Origin: Corallococcus silvisoli
GTDB lineage: Bacteria > Myxococcota > Myxococcia > Myxococcales > Myxococcaceae
Reading direction: 5' to 3'
Assembly: GCF_009909145.1 (NCBI RefSeq)
Contig: NZ_JAAAPJ010000020.1
Location: 90,832 to 154,831, forward strand
Length of the DNA: 64,000 bases
Under the pieces are notes generated by a model that searched no databases, had not been told where the DNA came from, and saw only the letters and a list, made by a program, of their open reading frames with translations. How positions within the stretch are numbered: the stretch's first letter is position 1; each line of letters opens with the position of its first letter. The translations under genes were made by a program, and so were the position numbers. Positions 42,466 through 50,766 of this stretch are shown piece by piece.

Positions 42466-43301
42466 AGGACTCCGCGAAGAAGGACGTGGAGCCGCGCCCC
42501 CTGCGGAAGGCGGACCTGTCGGGGGTGCACGGCGTCTTCACCGACGTGGATGGCACGCTGACGACCGGCCACAAGCTGCGCAGCCAGACGATGCGGGCGC
42601 TCGAGCAGCTGACCGCCGCCGGGCTGCGCGTCGTGCTGGTGAGCGGCAGGCCAGCGGGGTGGGGCGAGGCGTGGGCCCGTCAGCTCCCGGTGGAGGGCGT
42701 CATCGTGGAGAACGGCGGGCTGTTCTTCCTCAAGGGCTCGCGGGGACAGCTGTGCAAGGTGTACCTGGAGCCGCCCGCCCAGCGCGTGGCGAACCGCAAG
42801 CGCCTGGAGGAAGAGGTGCGGCGCGTGCTCGCCCAGGTGCCGGGGGCGCGGCTTTCCGTGGACAGCCGCTACACGGAAGTGGACCTGGCGGTGGATTACA
42901 ACGAGGAGGCCCGGCTGGGAGACGCGGGCGCGGGCCGCATCGAAGCGCTGCTCCGGGCCCGGGGCGTGACGGCGGTGCGCTCGTCGGTGCACGTCAACTG
43001 CTGGCTGGGCCGCTTCGACAAGCTCTCCGCTTCGCGCCGCTTCGCGCGGGTGGCGTGGGGTGAAAAACTGCAGCCCGCGGACGGCCGGTACGTCTACGCG
43101 GGGGATTCTTTCAACGACGCTCCGATGTTCCAGGCGTTCAAGCTGGGCGTGGGCGTGGCCAACGTGCGCGCGGTGCTGGACCGCATCGACGCGCCGCCGG
43201 CCTTCATCACCCGGGCGCCCGAGGGGCGGGGCTTCGAGGAGCTGGCGCGAGCCCTCCTCGCCCGCCGCCGGGCGGTCCGCAGTCGAGGAGTCTCAACGTG
43301 A
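42462..43301 (+). CDS. HAD-superfamily phosphatase (subclass IIB)
   Basis: 279 residues. Motif I is FTDVDGTLT (nucleophile and acid Asp), motif II SGRP, and motif IV GDSFNDAPMF; a C2-type cap lies between. The pattern is that of mannosyl-3-phosphoglycerate phosphatase or sucrose-phosphate phosphatase-like enzymes, so a sugar phosphate substrate is likely. GTG 42462 overlaps the upstream stop; the frame is open further upstream but inside the previous gene. Confidence 0.87.
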   Translation: MKDSAKKDVEPRPLRKADLSGVHGVFTDVDGTLTTGHKLRSQTMRALEQLTAAGLRVVLVSGRPAGWGEAWARQLPVEGVIVENGGLFFLKGSRGQLCKVYLEPPAQRVANRKRLEEEVRRVLAQVPGARLSVDSRYTEVDLAVDYNEEARLGDAGAGRIEALLRARGVTAVRSSVHVNCWLGRFDKLSASRRFARVAWGEKLQPADGRYVYAGDSFNDAPMFQAFKLGVGVANVRAVLDRIDAPPAFITRAPEGRGFEELARALLARRRAVRSRGVST

Positions 43302-44494
43302 ATGTCGTGAAGCTGGAGCTGGCCCGGGGCCTGGGGCGTCACCTGCGCGCGGGCCACCCGTGGGTGTTCCGCAAGGCGCTGGAGCACCTGCCGCGGATCC
43401 CGCCCGGCAGCGTGGTGGACCTGACGGAGAACGGGAAGTTCGTCGCGCGCGGATACTACGACCCACACTCGGCCATCGCGGTCCGGGTCCTCACGCGGGA
43501 CTCGCGCGAGACGGTGGACGCGCGCTTCATCACGCAGCGGGTGCAGCGCTCGCTGGCCGCGCGCACGGCGCTCATCGACCTGAAGGACACGGACAGCTAC
43601 CGCCTCATCCATGGCGAGGGCGACGGGCTCCCCGGCGTGGTGGTGGACCTGTACGCGGGCTGGGCGGTGATGAAGCTGTACTCGGCGGGGCTCACCCCGT
43701 ACCGCCCCCTCATCGTGGAGGCGCTGAAGGCGGGGGTGCCGGGCCTGAAGGGCATCCTCGGCCGCGACGAGGTGGGACGCGACGACGTGGAGGAGGACGA
43801 CGGGCGCGGGAGCGGGAAGATGCTCTGGGGCGAGGAGGCTCCGGAGCTCATCCCCATCCGTGAGCGCGGCGCCATCTTCCTGGTGGACGCGTGGAAGGGG
43901 CAGAAGACGGGCTTCTTCCTGGACCAGCGTGAGAATCGCCACCTCATCCGGCGGCTGGGGCAGGGCAGGGACGTGCTCAACTGCTTCAGCTTCAGCGGCG
44001 GCTTCTCCGTGAACGCCGCGCTGGGCGGGGCGAACAGCGTCTTCTCCGTGGATCAGGACCCGGAGGCCATCGCCCTGGCCCGTGAGAACTTCACGCGCAA
44101 CGGGCTGCCGGCGGCGAAGCACGACTTCCTGGCGGCGGACGTGTTCGCCCTCATCCAGTCGTTCAAGGAGGAGGGCCGCACCTTCGACCTCATCATCCTG
44201 GACCCCCCCGCCTTCGCGAAGAGCCAGCGCGCGGTGGAGGCGGCGGTGGACGGCTACGCGTCCCTCAACCGGCAGGCCCTGGCGCTGCTGCGCCCCGGAG
44301 GGCTGCTGGCCACGGCGTCGTGCTCCGCGCGCGTGACGGGGGACATGTTCATGGGCGCCGTGCGGGAGGCGGGCTTCAAGGCCGGCGTGGACCTGGCGCT
44401 GGTGGAGGAGCGCTACCAGCCGCCGGACCACCCCGTGCGCCTGCAGTTCCCGGAAGGGAAGTACCTCAAGTTCTACGTGATGCAGTCGGTGTAG
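43298..44494 (+). CDS. RlmI-like 23S rRNA methyltransferase (PUA + SAM domains)
   Basis: 398 residues. An N-terminal PUA domain (GHPWVFRKALE; GKFVARGYYDP), a central RNase-H-like domain, then a Rossmann methyltransferase with GQKTGFFLDQRENR, NCFSFSGGFS and LDPPAFAKS; SCSARV follows as the family's second Cys motif. E. coli RlmI makes m5C1962 in 23S rRNA. Start GTG 43298 in GTGA overlap, GAGGAG 7 bases upstream. An insert of about 20 acidic residues near 160-180 is unusual. Confidence 0.9.
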   Translation: MNVVKLELARGLGRHLRAGHPWVFRKALEHLPRIPPGSVVDLTENGKFVARGYYDPHSAIAVRVLTRDSRETVDARFITQRVQRSLAARTALIDLKDTDSYRLIHGEGDGLPGVVVDLYAGWAVMKLYSAGLTPYRPLIVEALKAGVPGLKGILGRDEVGRDDVEEDDGRGSGKMLWGEEAPELIPIRERGAIFLVDAWKGQKTGFFLDQRENRHLIRRLGQGRDVLNCFSFSGGFSVNAALGGANSVFSVDQDPEAIALARENFTRNGLPAAKHDFLAADVFALIQSFKEEGRTFDLIILDPPAFAKSQRAVEAAVDGYASLNRQALALLRPGGLLATASCSARVTGDMFMGAVREAGFKAGVDLALVEERYQPPDHPVRLQFPEGKYLKFYVMQSV

Positions 44495-44504
44495 AGGAAG
44501 GCCC

Positions 44505-44546
44505 GGCTTCGGGGCGCGCCGGATGCGCGGCGCGCCCTCGGAAGCC
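44505..44546. terminator. Long inverted repeat between convergent genes
   Basis: GGCTTC-G-GGGCGCGCC pairs with GGCGCGCCC-TCG-GAAGCC around an 8-base loop, 15 pairs with a small internal bulge. It lies between the rlmI-like gene and the convergent chaperone-like gene. There is no U tract, so it may act as a two-way barrier rather than a classical terminator. Confidence 0.5.
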
Positions 44547-44555
44547 GCGCGGGGC

Positions 44556-45062
44556 TCAGGTCCCGAAGACCTGGTGGGCCACGCGGTCCAGCACGTCCTT
44601 GCCCCAGACGACGCTGGCCTTGCCCAGCCGGTCCAGGTCGCGCGTGAACTCGCGGCCATCCGGCATCACTTCATAGGTGCGGCTGAGGAAGAGGCAGCCA
44701 CTGCCCGGCTCGAAGTCGACGCTGCCACCGCCGGTGTCCGTGCCCTCTTCCTGCTGCTGCCGGAAGCCCTCGATGATGCCGGGCTTGGGCGGCTCTCGGA
44801 ACCGGTAGATGAGGGCGCTGCACTTGAGCGAAGGCGGGGACTCGATGTGCTCGAAGGCGTACTGACCCTCGCCGGCCATCATGCCGCCCAGGCCTTCCGC
44901 GTTGAGCCCCTCGGTGACGCCGGCGCCCTGCGACTGGAGGTACCACTTCACCAGCTGCCGGGCTGCCTCGCGGGTCATCGGTCCTCCCGCGGGCGGCGCT
45001 GGACGCGCCAGGCCCATGGAGGACAGGAGCCACTGCAGCTTGTTGGAGAAGGAGCTGATCAC
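44556..45062 (-). CDS. CesT-like small protein, paralogue 2
   Basis: 168 residues with no signal or membrane segment. After an N-terminal extension of about 28 residues it parallels the upstream 146-residue protein: GLNAEGLGG, LKCSALIYRFREPPKPGIIEGF, TDTGGGSVDF, LFLSRTYEV, and a C-terminal helix ending VLDRVAHQVF. The predicted alpha-beta-beta-beta-alpha-beta-beta-alpha order is that of CesT/SycE secretion chaperones (fold-level inference only). It overlaps its paralogue (GTGA). Confidence 0.78.
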   Translation of the reverse strand: MISSFSNKLQWLLSSMGLARPAPPAGGPMTREAARQLVKWYLQSQGAGVTEGLNAEGLGGMMAGEGQYAFEHIESPPSLKCSALIYRFREPPKPGIIEGFRQQQEEGTDTGGGSVDFEPGSGCLFLSRTYEVMPDGREFTRDLDRLGKASVVWGKDVLDRVAHQVFGT

Positions 45063-45499
45063 TTCGCGGGGGCGACGCGATCCGCGACGCGGTTGAAGAC
45101 CTCATCGCCCCACACGAGGCTGGCCTCCACGAGCCGGTCGACGTCTTCCTTGAACTGCTGCTCCGCCGGCAACACACCGTACGTGCGGCTCAGGAAGAGG
45201 CTCTTGTTCTCAGTCTCGTAGTCCACCTTGCCGCCGCCGGCGTCCGTGCCGCGCTTCTCCTCGTCACGGAAGCCGTCGATGACGCCCGGGCGGGGCGCGT
45301 CGCGGAAGCGGTAGATGAGGGCGCTGACCTTCAGCGCCCCCGAGTCCTTCACGTGTTCGAAGTAGACCTGCGCTTCGCCGAGCGCGGCGCCGCCAAATCC
45401 CTTCGCGTTGAGCCCGGAGGCCTTCTCATCGCCTCCGTGGGCCCGGATGAATGACTGCACCAGTCGCTGGGCATCTTCGAGCGTCATACGTGCAGTCAT
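45059..45499 (-). CDS. CesT-like small protein, paralogue 1
   Basis: 146 residues, acidic, no signal or membrane segment. The pattern (N-terminal helix EDAQRLVQSFIRAHG, strands GEAQVYFEHV and ALKVSALIYRF, short helix PGVIDGF, strands GGKVDYET and SLFLSRTYG, long final helix) fits the secretion-chaperone fold. It starts 16 bases after the lipase-like gene and is followed by its own paralogue, so it could chaperone or neutralise that protein. An immunity role is the main alternative. Confidence 0.8.
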   Translation of the reverse strand: MTARMTLEDAQRLVQSFIRAHGGDEKASGLNAKGFGGAALGEAQVYFEHVKDSGALKVSALIYRFRDAPRPGVIDGFRDEEKRGTDAGGGKVDYETENKSLFLSRTYGVLPAEQQFKEDVDRLVEASLVWGDEVFNRVADRVAPAK

Positions 45500-45515
45500 A
45501 GCACAGCCTGCCTAC

Positions 45516-46469
45516 TTAGAAATTGCCGGCGCGGGCCTGGTCGAACGGGACGCGCTTGTTCAGGTAGGTGTCGTTGATGTTGTGCGCGCCGGAGAAGATG
45601 CTCTTCTCGGAGAAGTAGTGGATCTTCGCGTCCTTGCCGGCGTGGCGGATGAGGTCCAGGGGGCCCTTGCCGCTGGTGCCCAGGCCAAAGATGCCCGGCA
45701 CGGGGTCCTTGTCGTTGACGTAGTGGACGTACTTGGGGCCGTCCGGGTAGGTCGCCGCCGCGGCGCCGAAGGTCTCCACGGAGACCTTGCCCAGCTTCTC
45801 CTGCACCTGCGCGGGGGACAACCCGTCTTCGATGCGCAGCCGCTTGGCCACGTCGTTCAGCGCGCGCGAGGTGATGAGGCCGCCCTGGCTGTGGGCCATC
45901 AGGCTCACGTCACGGCCCGCCTTCAGCTCGTTGTAGAGGGAGTCCGCCAGCGTATCCACGGCCGGGTTCTTGCCCTTGTCCATCTTGTCCGTGATGCACT
46001 GGCCCAGGTCCTTGAAGAAGCCCTCGGTGGAGTTGTGGATGCCGATGGTCTTCTGGCCCGTCTTGTCCGCGATGGCCTGCAGCGTGGTCTCCTGGCCCGC
46101 CTTGTCCGTCATCATCCCGTTCACGTAGATGATGGTCCCGGGCGTCTTCACGCCGCCCTTCGGCTCATAGGCCGGGACCTGGCTCAGCGGGGTGCTGGCG
46201 TCGAACGCCTGGCCGCCCTTGCCCACCAGCTTGCCGTCGAACACCTTGTCCTTGGAGCCCGCCGGCGCGGTGAACACGCCCGTGGGGGCGGCGGTGCGGA
46301 CCGCGCTGTTCGTCGCGCGCGCGTCGAAGCCGTCCTTCACCTGGTTGGCCGGCTTGGCCGTCACGGCGGCGGCCGGCTTCGCCGCGGGGGTCGCGGTGGT
46401 GGTCGGCGTCGTCGTCGTGGTGCGCGTGGCCGTGTTGATGGAGTTGCGACCGCTCCCGATGGTTCCCAT
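45516..46469 (-). CDS. Lipase-like alpha/beta hydrolase with disordered Thr-rich N-terminus (putative effector)
   Basis: 317 residues. The first 65 are low complexity (TATRTTTTTPTTTATP, Ala/Pro/Lys-rich) and end in KDGFDARA, a short motif I have seen after such tails in other myxobacterial proteins. From about 100 onward is an alpha/beta hydrolase: GTIIYVNGMMTD, the elbow MAHSQGG with nucleophile Ser, ETFGAAAATYP, DPVPGIFG and a late His (GAHNIND). No Sec signal. The operon with two CesT-like proteins suggests a chaperone-dependent secreted lipase. ATG 46469 was preferred to the longer frame from 46529. Confidence 0.78.
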   Translation of the reverse strand: MGTIGSGRNSINTATRTTTTTPTTTATPAAKPAAAVTAKPANQVKDGFDARATNSAVRTAAPTGVFTAPAGSKDKVFDGKLVGKGGQAFDASTPLSQVPAYEPKGGVKTPGTIIYVNGMMTDKAGQETTLQAIADKTGQKTIGIHNSTEGFFKDLGQCITDKMDKGKNPAVDTLADSLYNELKAGRDVSLMAHSQGGLITSRALNDVAKRLRIEDGLSPAQVQEKLGKVSVETFGAAAATYPDGPKYVHYVNDKDPVPGIFGLGTSGKGPLDLIRHAGKDAKIHYFSEKSIFSGAHNINDTYLNKRVPFDQARAGNF

Positions 46470-46663
46470 GGCTTGAGGCTCCTGCGGATTTTTGAAGGGG
46501 GGGAAGGACAGTATGTTGCGTTGATCCATTCTCAGCCGAACCGTTGAAAAGTTGCGAGCAGGTCACGGAATGTGCGTAACGCGCCGCGTAGCCGGGCGTC
46601 CGAGAGGGGACGGCCCGAGTGAAGCGGCCCTGGTGTTCCGGGAGGGCGGATTATGGTGGGGGC

Positions 46664-47299
46664 ATGGTCCAGAAAGGTCAGTTCCTGGAGCGGTCCACGC
46701 TCATCCCGGTAGGCACCGAGGGCTCGGTGATGGAGGGCACGGTGCACCGGGGCCAGCGCGCGCCGCCGCTGCTCATCCTCCCGCCTCGGCCGGAGGAGGG
46801 GGGCGGGATGGATCACGTCGTGGCGGCGGAGGTGGCCTTCGCGGTGGCGCGGGCGGGTTTTCCCACGCTGCGCTTCAACCACCGGGGGGTGGGGGCCAGC
46901 CAGGGCGTCCGGGGCTCCGGCGGGGCGCTGGTGGAGGACGCGGAAGCCGCGATGCGGGTGGCGCTGGAGAACGCGGGGACGGCCGCGCTCGCGGTGGCGT
47001 CGCTGCATGGCGGGGCGCGGGTGGCGCTGGCGCTCCAGGAGCGGCACCCGGCGGTGGGCGGACTGTGTCTGGTGGCGCCGGATGTGGACCCGTTGTCGCT
47101 CGTGCGACTGTCGTGTCCGCTGCTGGTGATTGTCGGGGCGCAGGACACCCGGCTGCCCCGTGCGGCGCTGGCCGCCGCTGTCGCCGAGGCCGGCGGGGAT
47201 TTAGAGGTCATCGACGATGCGGGGGCCACGTTCCACCGCAACCTTCCGCAGGTGGGCCGGGCGGCGGCGGCGTGGCTCCAGCGGCTGGCGGGGGGGTAG
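46664..47299 (+). CDS. Alpha/beta hydrolase fold protein with degenerate nucleophile
   Basis: 211 residues of the COG2945-like hydrolase group: PPLLILPPRPEEGG, FPTLRFNHRGVGASQG, VGAQDTRLP (acid) and a late DAGATFHRN with the His. At the nucleophile elbow the expected GxSxG reads SLHGG, so the Ser position appears to be His when aligned on the following GARVAL. If real, it is not a standard Ser hydrolase. ATG 46664 chosen over an upstream in-frame codon at 46619. Confidence 0.8.
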   Translation: MVQKGQFLERSTLIPVGTEGSVMEGTVHRGQRAPPLLILPPRPEEGGGMDHVVAAEVAFAVARAGFPTLRFNHRGVGASQGVRGSGGALVEDAEAAMRVALENAGTAALAVASLHGGARVALALQERHPAVGGLCLVAPDVDPLSLVRLSCPLLVIVGAQDTRLPRAALAAAVAEAGGDLEVIDDAGATFHRNLPQVGRAAAAWLQRLAGG

Positions 47300-47455
47300 G
47301 GCGGGGGTGCAAACCTCCGGACTTCTTCACGTTTCTTCACCCCGGCCGCCTTGCATGGCCGGCCGGGGGACGGACAGACTGGTGGGGCAGACCCAATCGT
47401 CCCGCCATTCGTTCGTAGTGGGTCTTCGAGGCGTCATCGTTCAAGGAGTATCCCG

Positions 47456-49270
47456 ATGCGGATGAAGCGATGGAACGTGGTTCTCGCGGCGCTGGCCCTG
47501 TCGGCCTCGGCGTGTGCTTCTGCGTCGCGGGAGCCGGAGGTCCCGGCCGGGCAGGACGTGGCCGCCGCCGAGGCGGAGGTGGCCCGGGCCGTGGCGGAGG
47601 GCTCCGTCGACGTCGTGTCGAACGCCATCGTGGTGGACTTCAAGGACGGCACCACCAAGGCCCAGTTCGACGCCTGGGAGCAGGAGTGGGGGGTGGACCT
47701 GGAGTTCAACTCCCTGGAGGGCCCCAGCAATGGCATCACGCTGGCGGTGGGCGTGGGCAACGTGGAGGACGTGCTCCAGCGCATCCGCCAGAACCCCGCG
47801 GTGGAGTCCGCCGAGCCGCTCATGCAGGTGCGCACGAGCTACACGCCGAACGACCCCCAGTATGAGTCCCAGTGGAACCTCCGGATGATCGACATGCCGA
47901 AGGCCTGGGACGGCAACCGAGGCAAGGGCGTGGTGGTGGCGGTCATCGACACGGGCATCGCCTACGAGGACTACGGCGACTTCAAGCAGGTGCCGGACCT
48001 GAAGGGCGTGTCGTTCGTGAAGGGCTATGACTTCGTCAACGACGACGAGCACGCCAACGACGACCACGGCCACGGCACGCACGTGGCGGGCACCATCGCG
48101 CAGGCGACCAACAACGGCGAGGGCGTGGCGGGCGTGGCGTTCGACGCGACGTTGATGCCCCTGAAGGTGCTGAACCACTTCGGCAGTGGCACGACGGCGG
48201 ACATCGCGGACGCCATCCGCTTCGCGGCGGACCACGACGCGAAGGTCATCAACATGTCGCTGGGCGGTGGCCTCTACTCCCAGGTCATGGCGAACGCGGT
48301 GGAGTACGCGCGCAAGAAGGGCGTCACCGTGGTGGCCGCGGCGGGCAACACCGGGCGCGGCCGGGTGGAGTTCCCCGCGGCATACCCGGGCGTGGTGGCG
48401 GTGGGCGCGGTGGGGCCGGACGGCACGCGCGCCCCCTATTCGTCCTACGGCAAGGAGTTGGACATCGCGGCGCCCGGTGGTGACAAGCGCCAGGGGGACT
48501 CGGGCGGCATCCTGCAGAACACCATCGACCCGCGCGACCCGTCGCGCTCCGTCTACGCCTGGTACCAGGGCACCAGCATGGCCGCCCCGCACGTGGCCGC
48601 CGTCGCGGCGATGCTCTACGGCGCGGGCGCCACCACTCCGGACGAGGTGGAGCAGGCGCTCTACGCCGGCGCGAAGGGGTCGGGGGACCGGGCCTGGTCG
48701 GAGCAGTATGGCCACGGTGTGCTCAACGCCAGCGCGTCGATGCAGGTGTTCACGGGCGGCTCGCCCCGCTGGCCCTCGCTGGGGTGGGCCGCGGCGCTGC
48801 TCGCGCTGGTGCTGCTCACGCTGCGCGGCCGCGAGCGTCCGGGCTACCTCAACGTGCTCTTCCGCCCGGCGTTCCTCGTGCCGCTGGTCCTCTCCACGGT
48901 GGGCTTCTTCTTCCTGCGCACCTGGTTCACGGGCGCTTCGGGGGCGGCTGGTGAGGTGGTGAGCGTGGCGTCGCTGCCCATCCCGGACTGGCAGCGCATC
49001 ATCTTCGGCCGGAACACGGTGAGCCCTCTGTTCTACAGCGCGCTCATTCCCCTGGTGCTGTCGCTGCCGGCCATCGCGTGGCGGGGCTTCCGTCCGGCGG
49101 TGGGCGGACTGGCGCTCGGGTTCGCGGGCTTCCTGGCCTACGCGGCGTGGGTGGGCGCTCCGGCGCTGGCGTGGATGCCCTTCACCTTCCTGGCGAAGCC
49201 GTGGCTGGGCTTCAACACGGTGGTGTGCCTCGTCATCGCTCGCGCGATGCTCAAGCGGGAGGACGCGTGA
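47456..49270 (+). CDS. Subtilisin-like serine protease (S8) with C-terminal membrane domain
   Basis: 604 residues. The N-terminus is a lipoprotein-type signal (LALSASAC). An I9-like propeptide is at about 60-135. The protease domain has Asp165 (AVIDTG), His206 (HGTHVAG) and Ser374 (GTSMAAPH). After residue 440 about five hydrophobic segments follow, which is uncommon for secreted subtilases and would tie the protease to the inner membrane. Start ATG 47456 with AAGGAG about 7 bases upstream. It is coupled by GTGA to a small OB-like gene. Confidence 0.92.
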   Translation: MRMKRWNVVLAALALSASACASASREPEVPAGQDVAAAEAEVARAVAEGSVDVVSNAIVVDFKDGTTKAQFDAWEQEWGVDLEFNSLEGPSNGITLAVGVGNVEDVLQRIRQNPAVESAEPLMQVRTSYTPNDPQYESQWNLRMIDMPKAWDGNRGKGVVVAVIDTGIAYEDYGDFKQVPDLKGVSFVKGYDFVNDDEHANDDHGHGTHVAGTIAQATNNGEGVAGVAFDATLMPLKVLNHFGSGTTADIADAIRFAADHDAKVINMSLGGGLYSQVMANAVEYARKKGVTVVAAAGNTGRGRVEFPAAYPGVVAVGAVGPDGTRAPYSSYGKELDIAAPGGDKRQGDSGGILQNTIDPRDPSRSVYAWYQGTSMAAPHVAAVAAMLYGAGATTPDEVEQALYAGAKGSGDRAWSEQYGHGVLNASASMQVFTGGSPRWPSLGWAAALLALVLLTLRGRERPGYLNVLFRPAFLVPLVLSTVGFFFLRTWFTGASGAAGEVVSVASLPIPDWQRIIFGRNTVSPLFYSALIPLVLSLPAIAWRGFRPAVGGLALGFAGFLAYAAWVGAPALAWMPFTFLAKPWLGFNTVVCLVIARAMLKREDA

Positions 49271-49482
49271 AGCTCTCCGGCACGGTGCAGTACCAGGACC
49301 TCGAGGGCGGTGTGTGGGTCCTCAAGGCCGATGACGGCAAGACGTACCAGCTGGCCGGCGGCGACCGGAAGATCAAGAAGGACGGTCAGCGCATCTCCGC
49401 CGAGGGCAGCATCCAACGGGACACCGTCACCGCCGCCATGGTGGGGCCGGTGTTCCACGTCACCACGTACAAGGCGGACTGA
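49267..49482 (+). CDS. Small beta-rich protein coupled to the protease (DUF5818-like)
   Basis: 71 residues: LSGTVQYQDLEGGVWVLKAD, GKTYQLAGG, ISAEGSIQRDTVTAAMVGP. The alternating pattern suggests a small OB-like beta barrel, as in short domains of the DUF5818 type. No signal peptide. GTG 49267 overlaps the protease stop, so the two are made together; a regulatory role is a guess. Confidence 0.72.
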   Translation: MKLSGTVQYQDLEGGVWVLKADDGKTYQLAGGDRKIKKDGQRISAEGSIQRDTVTAAMVGPVFHVTTYKAD

Positions 49483-49488
49483 CGCGAC

Positions 49489-49511
49489 GCCCGGGGGGAC
49501 TCCTCCCGGGC
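49489..49511. terminator. Palindromic hairpin between convergent genes
   Basis: GCCCGGG pairs with CCCGGGC, extended inward by further G/C pairs with one mismatch. It sits in the 30-base gap between the OB-like gene and the CPBP protease gene. No U tract. Confidence 0.45.
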
Positions 49512-49512
49512 C

Positions 49513-50694
49513 TCAGCGCGAGGGCTTCTTCTTGTCGGGAGGCCCATACGCCTCCGACTGCCGAAGCCGCTCCTCTTCGTAGCGTTCCATGGGGGCCTGG
49601 CCCTTGCGCACGGCCACTCGCAGCTGCTGCAGGGCCTTGCGCTCGGCCTGGAGGGCCGGATCGGCGTCCTTCTTCAGCGGCGTCACCGGGTGTTGGACGT
49701 CGTAGACGCTCAGCGATACGCCACGACCATCCACCACGGCCAGTCCCACCAGGGACAGCGTGGCCAGCAGCACCCACGGCAGGATCTGCACGGCGAAGAG
49801 GGGCACGGACTTCGTCGCGCGCACCTCCTCGTCCCCCGCTGGGGCTCCGCGTCCCCAGATGGAGGGGAAGTGTTGGGACGCGGCGCGCAGGCCCAGCAGC
49901 GCGGACCACCCCACGAGCGCCAGCCCCAGCACGGCCCGCCAGTCCGTCACGTCATCCGTCCCCGCGTCCTTCGCCAGCCCCGAGTGCGTCGCGGCGAGGA
50001 ACAGCGCCGATGAGACGATGTTGTTGGCCGCGTGCGCGGCGATGCCGGGCCACAGCGAACCGGTGCGCAGGAAGAGCCAGCCGAACAGCAGTCCCAGCTC
50101 CACCCGCGCGAGGAAGCCCACGGGATCCAGGTGGAACGCGCTGAACACCACGGAGGTGATGATCAACGCACGCCAGGGCGACGCGGGGGCCGGCGGAGTC
50201 AGTGCGCGCTGGAAGAGGCCGCGGAAGAAGAACTCCTCGCACAGCGGCGCGGCCACGGAGACGCCGCCCAGGAGCAGGGCCAGCTCCACGGGCGTCTGCC
50301 CCTCGAAGAGGCGCGAGGCGTCGAACATCTCCCGCACCCATGCGGGGGCCACCCACTGGGCCAGGAACTGGATGGGCACCACCACGGCGAAGAAGTTCGC
50401 CACGCCCAGCAGGAAGCCGAACAGCGCCGGAGGCCCCAGGAACGGCGTGAGGCCGGTGTACACGGTTGGCCGGAACCCCGCCTGGCGCAGGACCACCCAC
50501 GCGAGTCCCAGGAAGATGAACACCTCCGTGAACCACACGCCGAAGGCGGGGTTGAGCAACTGGGTGACCGCCCCCAGCGTGATGAACATGCCGAAGGCCA
50601 CCGCCGCGGCGAGCACGGGGTGGGGCGCGTCCAGGGGGGCCACCGCGGGAGGCTCCGGCGACCGAGGTTCGCTGGGAGGAGAGGCTTCGTCCAC
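49513..50694 (-). CDS. CPBP-family intramembrane metalloprotease
   Basis: 393 residues with about eight membrane segments. CPBP motifs are present: CEEFFFRG (EExxxR) near residue 165, FSAFH near 200 and HAANN near 235. The Pro-rich N-terminus (first 25) and charged C-terminus (RYEEERLRQSEAYGPP) flank the core. CPBP proteases of the Rce1/CAAX type cleave within membranes; the target is unknown. Start is GTG 50694. Confidence 0.87.
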   Translation of the reverse strand: MDEASPPSEPRSPEPPAVAPLDAPHPVLAAAVAFGMFITLGAVTQLLNPAFGVWFTEVFIFLGLAWVVLRQAGFRPTVYTGLTPFLGPPALFGFLLGVANFFAVVVPIQFLAQWVAPAWVREMFDASRLFEGQTPVELALLLGGVSVAAPLCEEFFFRGLFQRALTPPAPASPWRALIITSVVFSAFHLDPVGFLARVELGLLFGWLFLRTGSLWPGIAAHAANNIVSSALFLAATHSGLAKDAGTDDVTDWRAVLGLALVGWSALLGLRAASQHFPSIWGRGAPAGDEEVRATKSVPLFAVQILPWVLLATLSLVGLAVVDGRGVSLSVYDVQHPVTPLKKDADPALQAERKALQQLRVAVRKGQAPMERYEEERLRQSEAYGPPDKKKPSR

Positions 50695-50766
50695 CGTGTC
50701 GTCTCCTGCCCCTTCCGCCAGGGCGGAGGCTCGGGTGCCGCGTTCGCTTCGGGTTGTCGGGGGACT

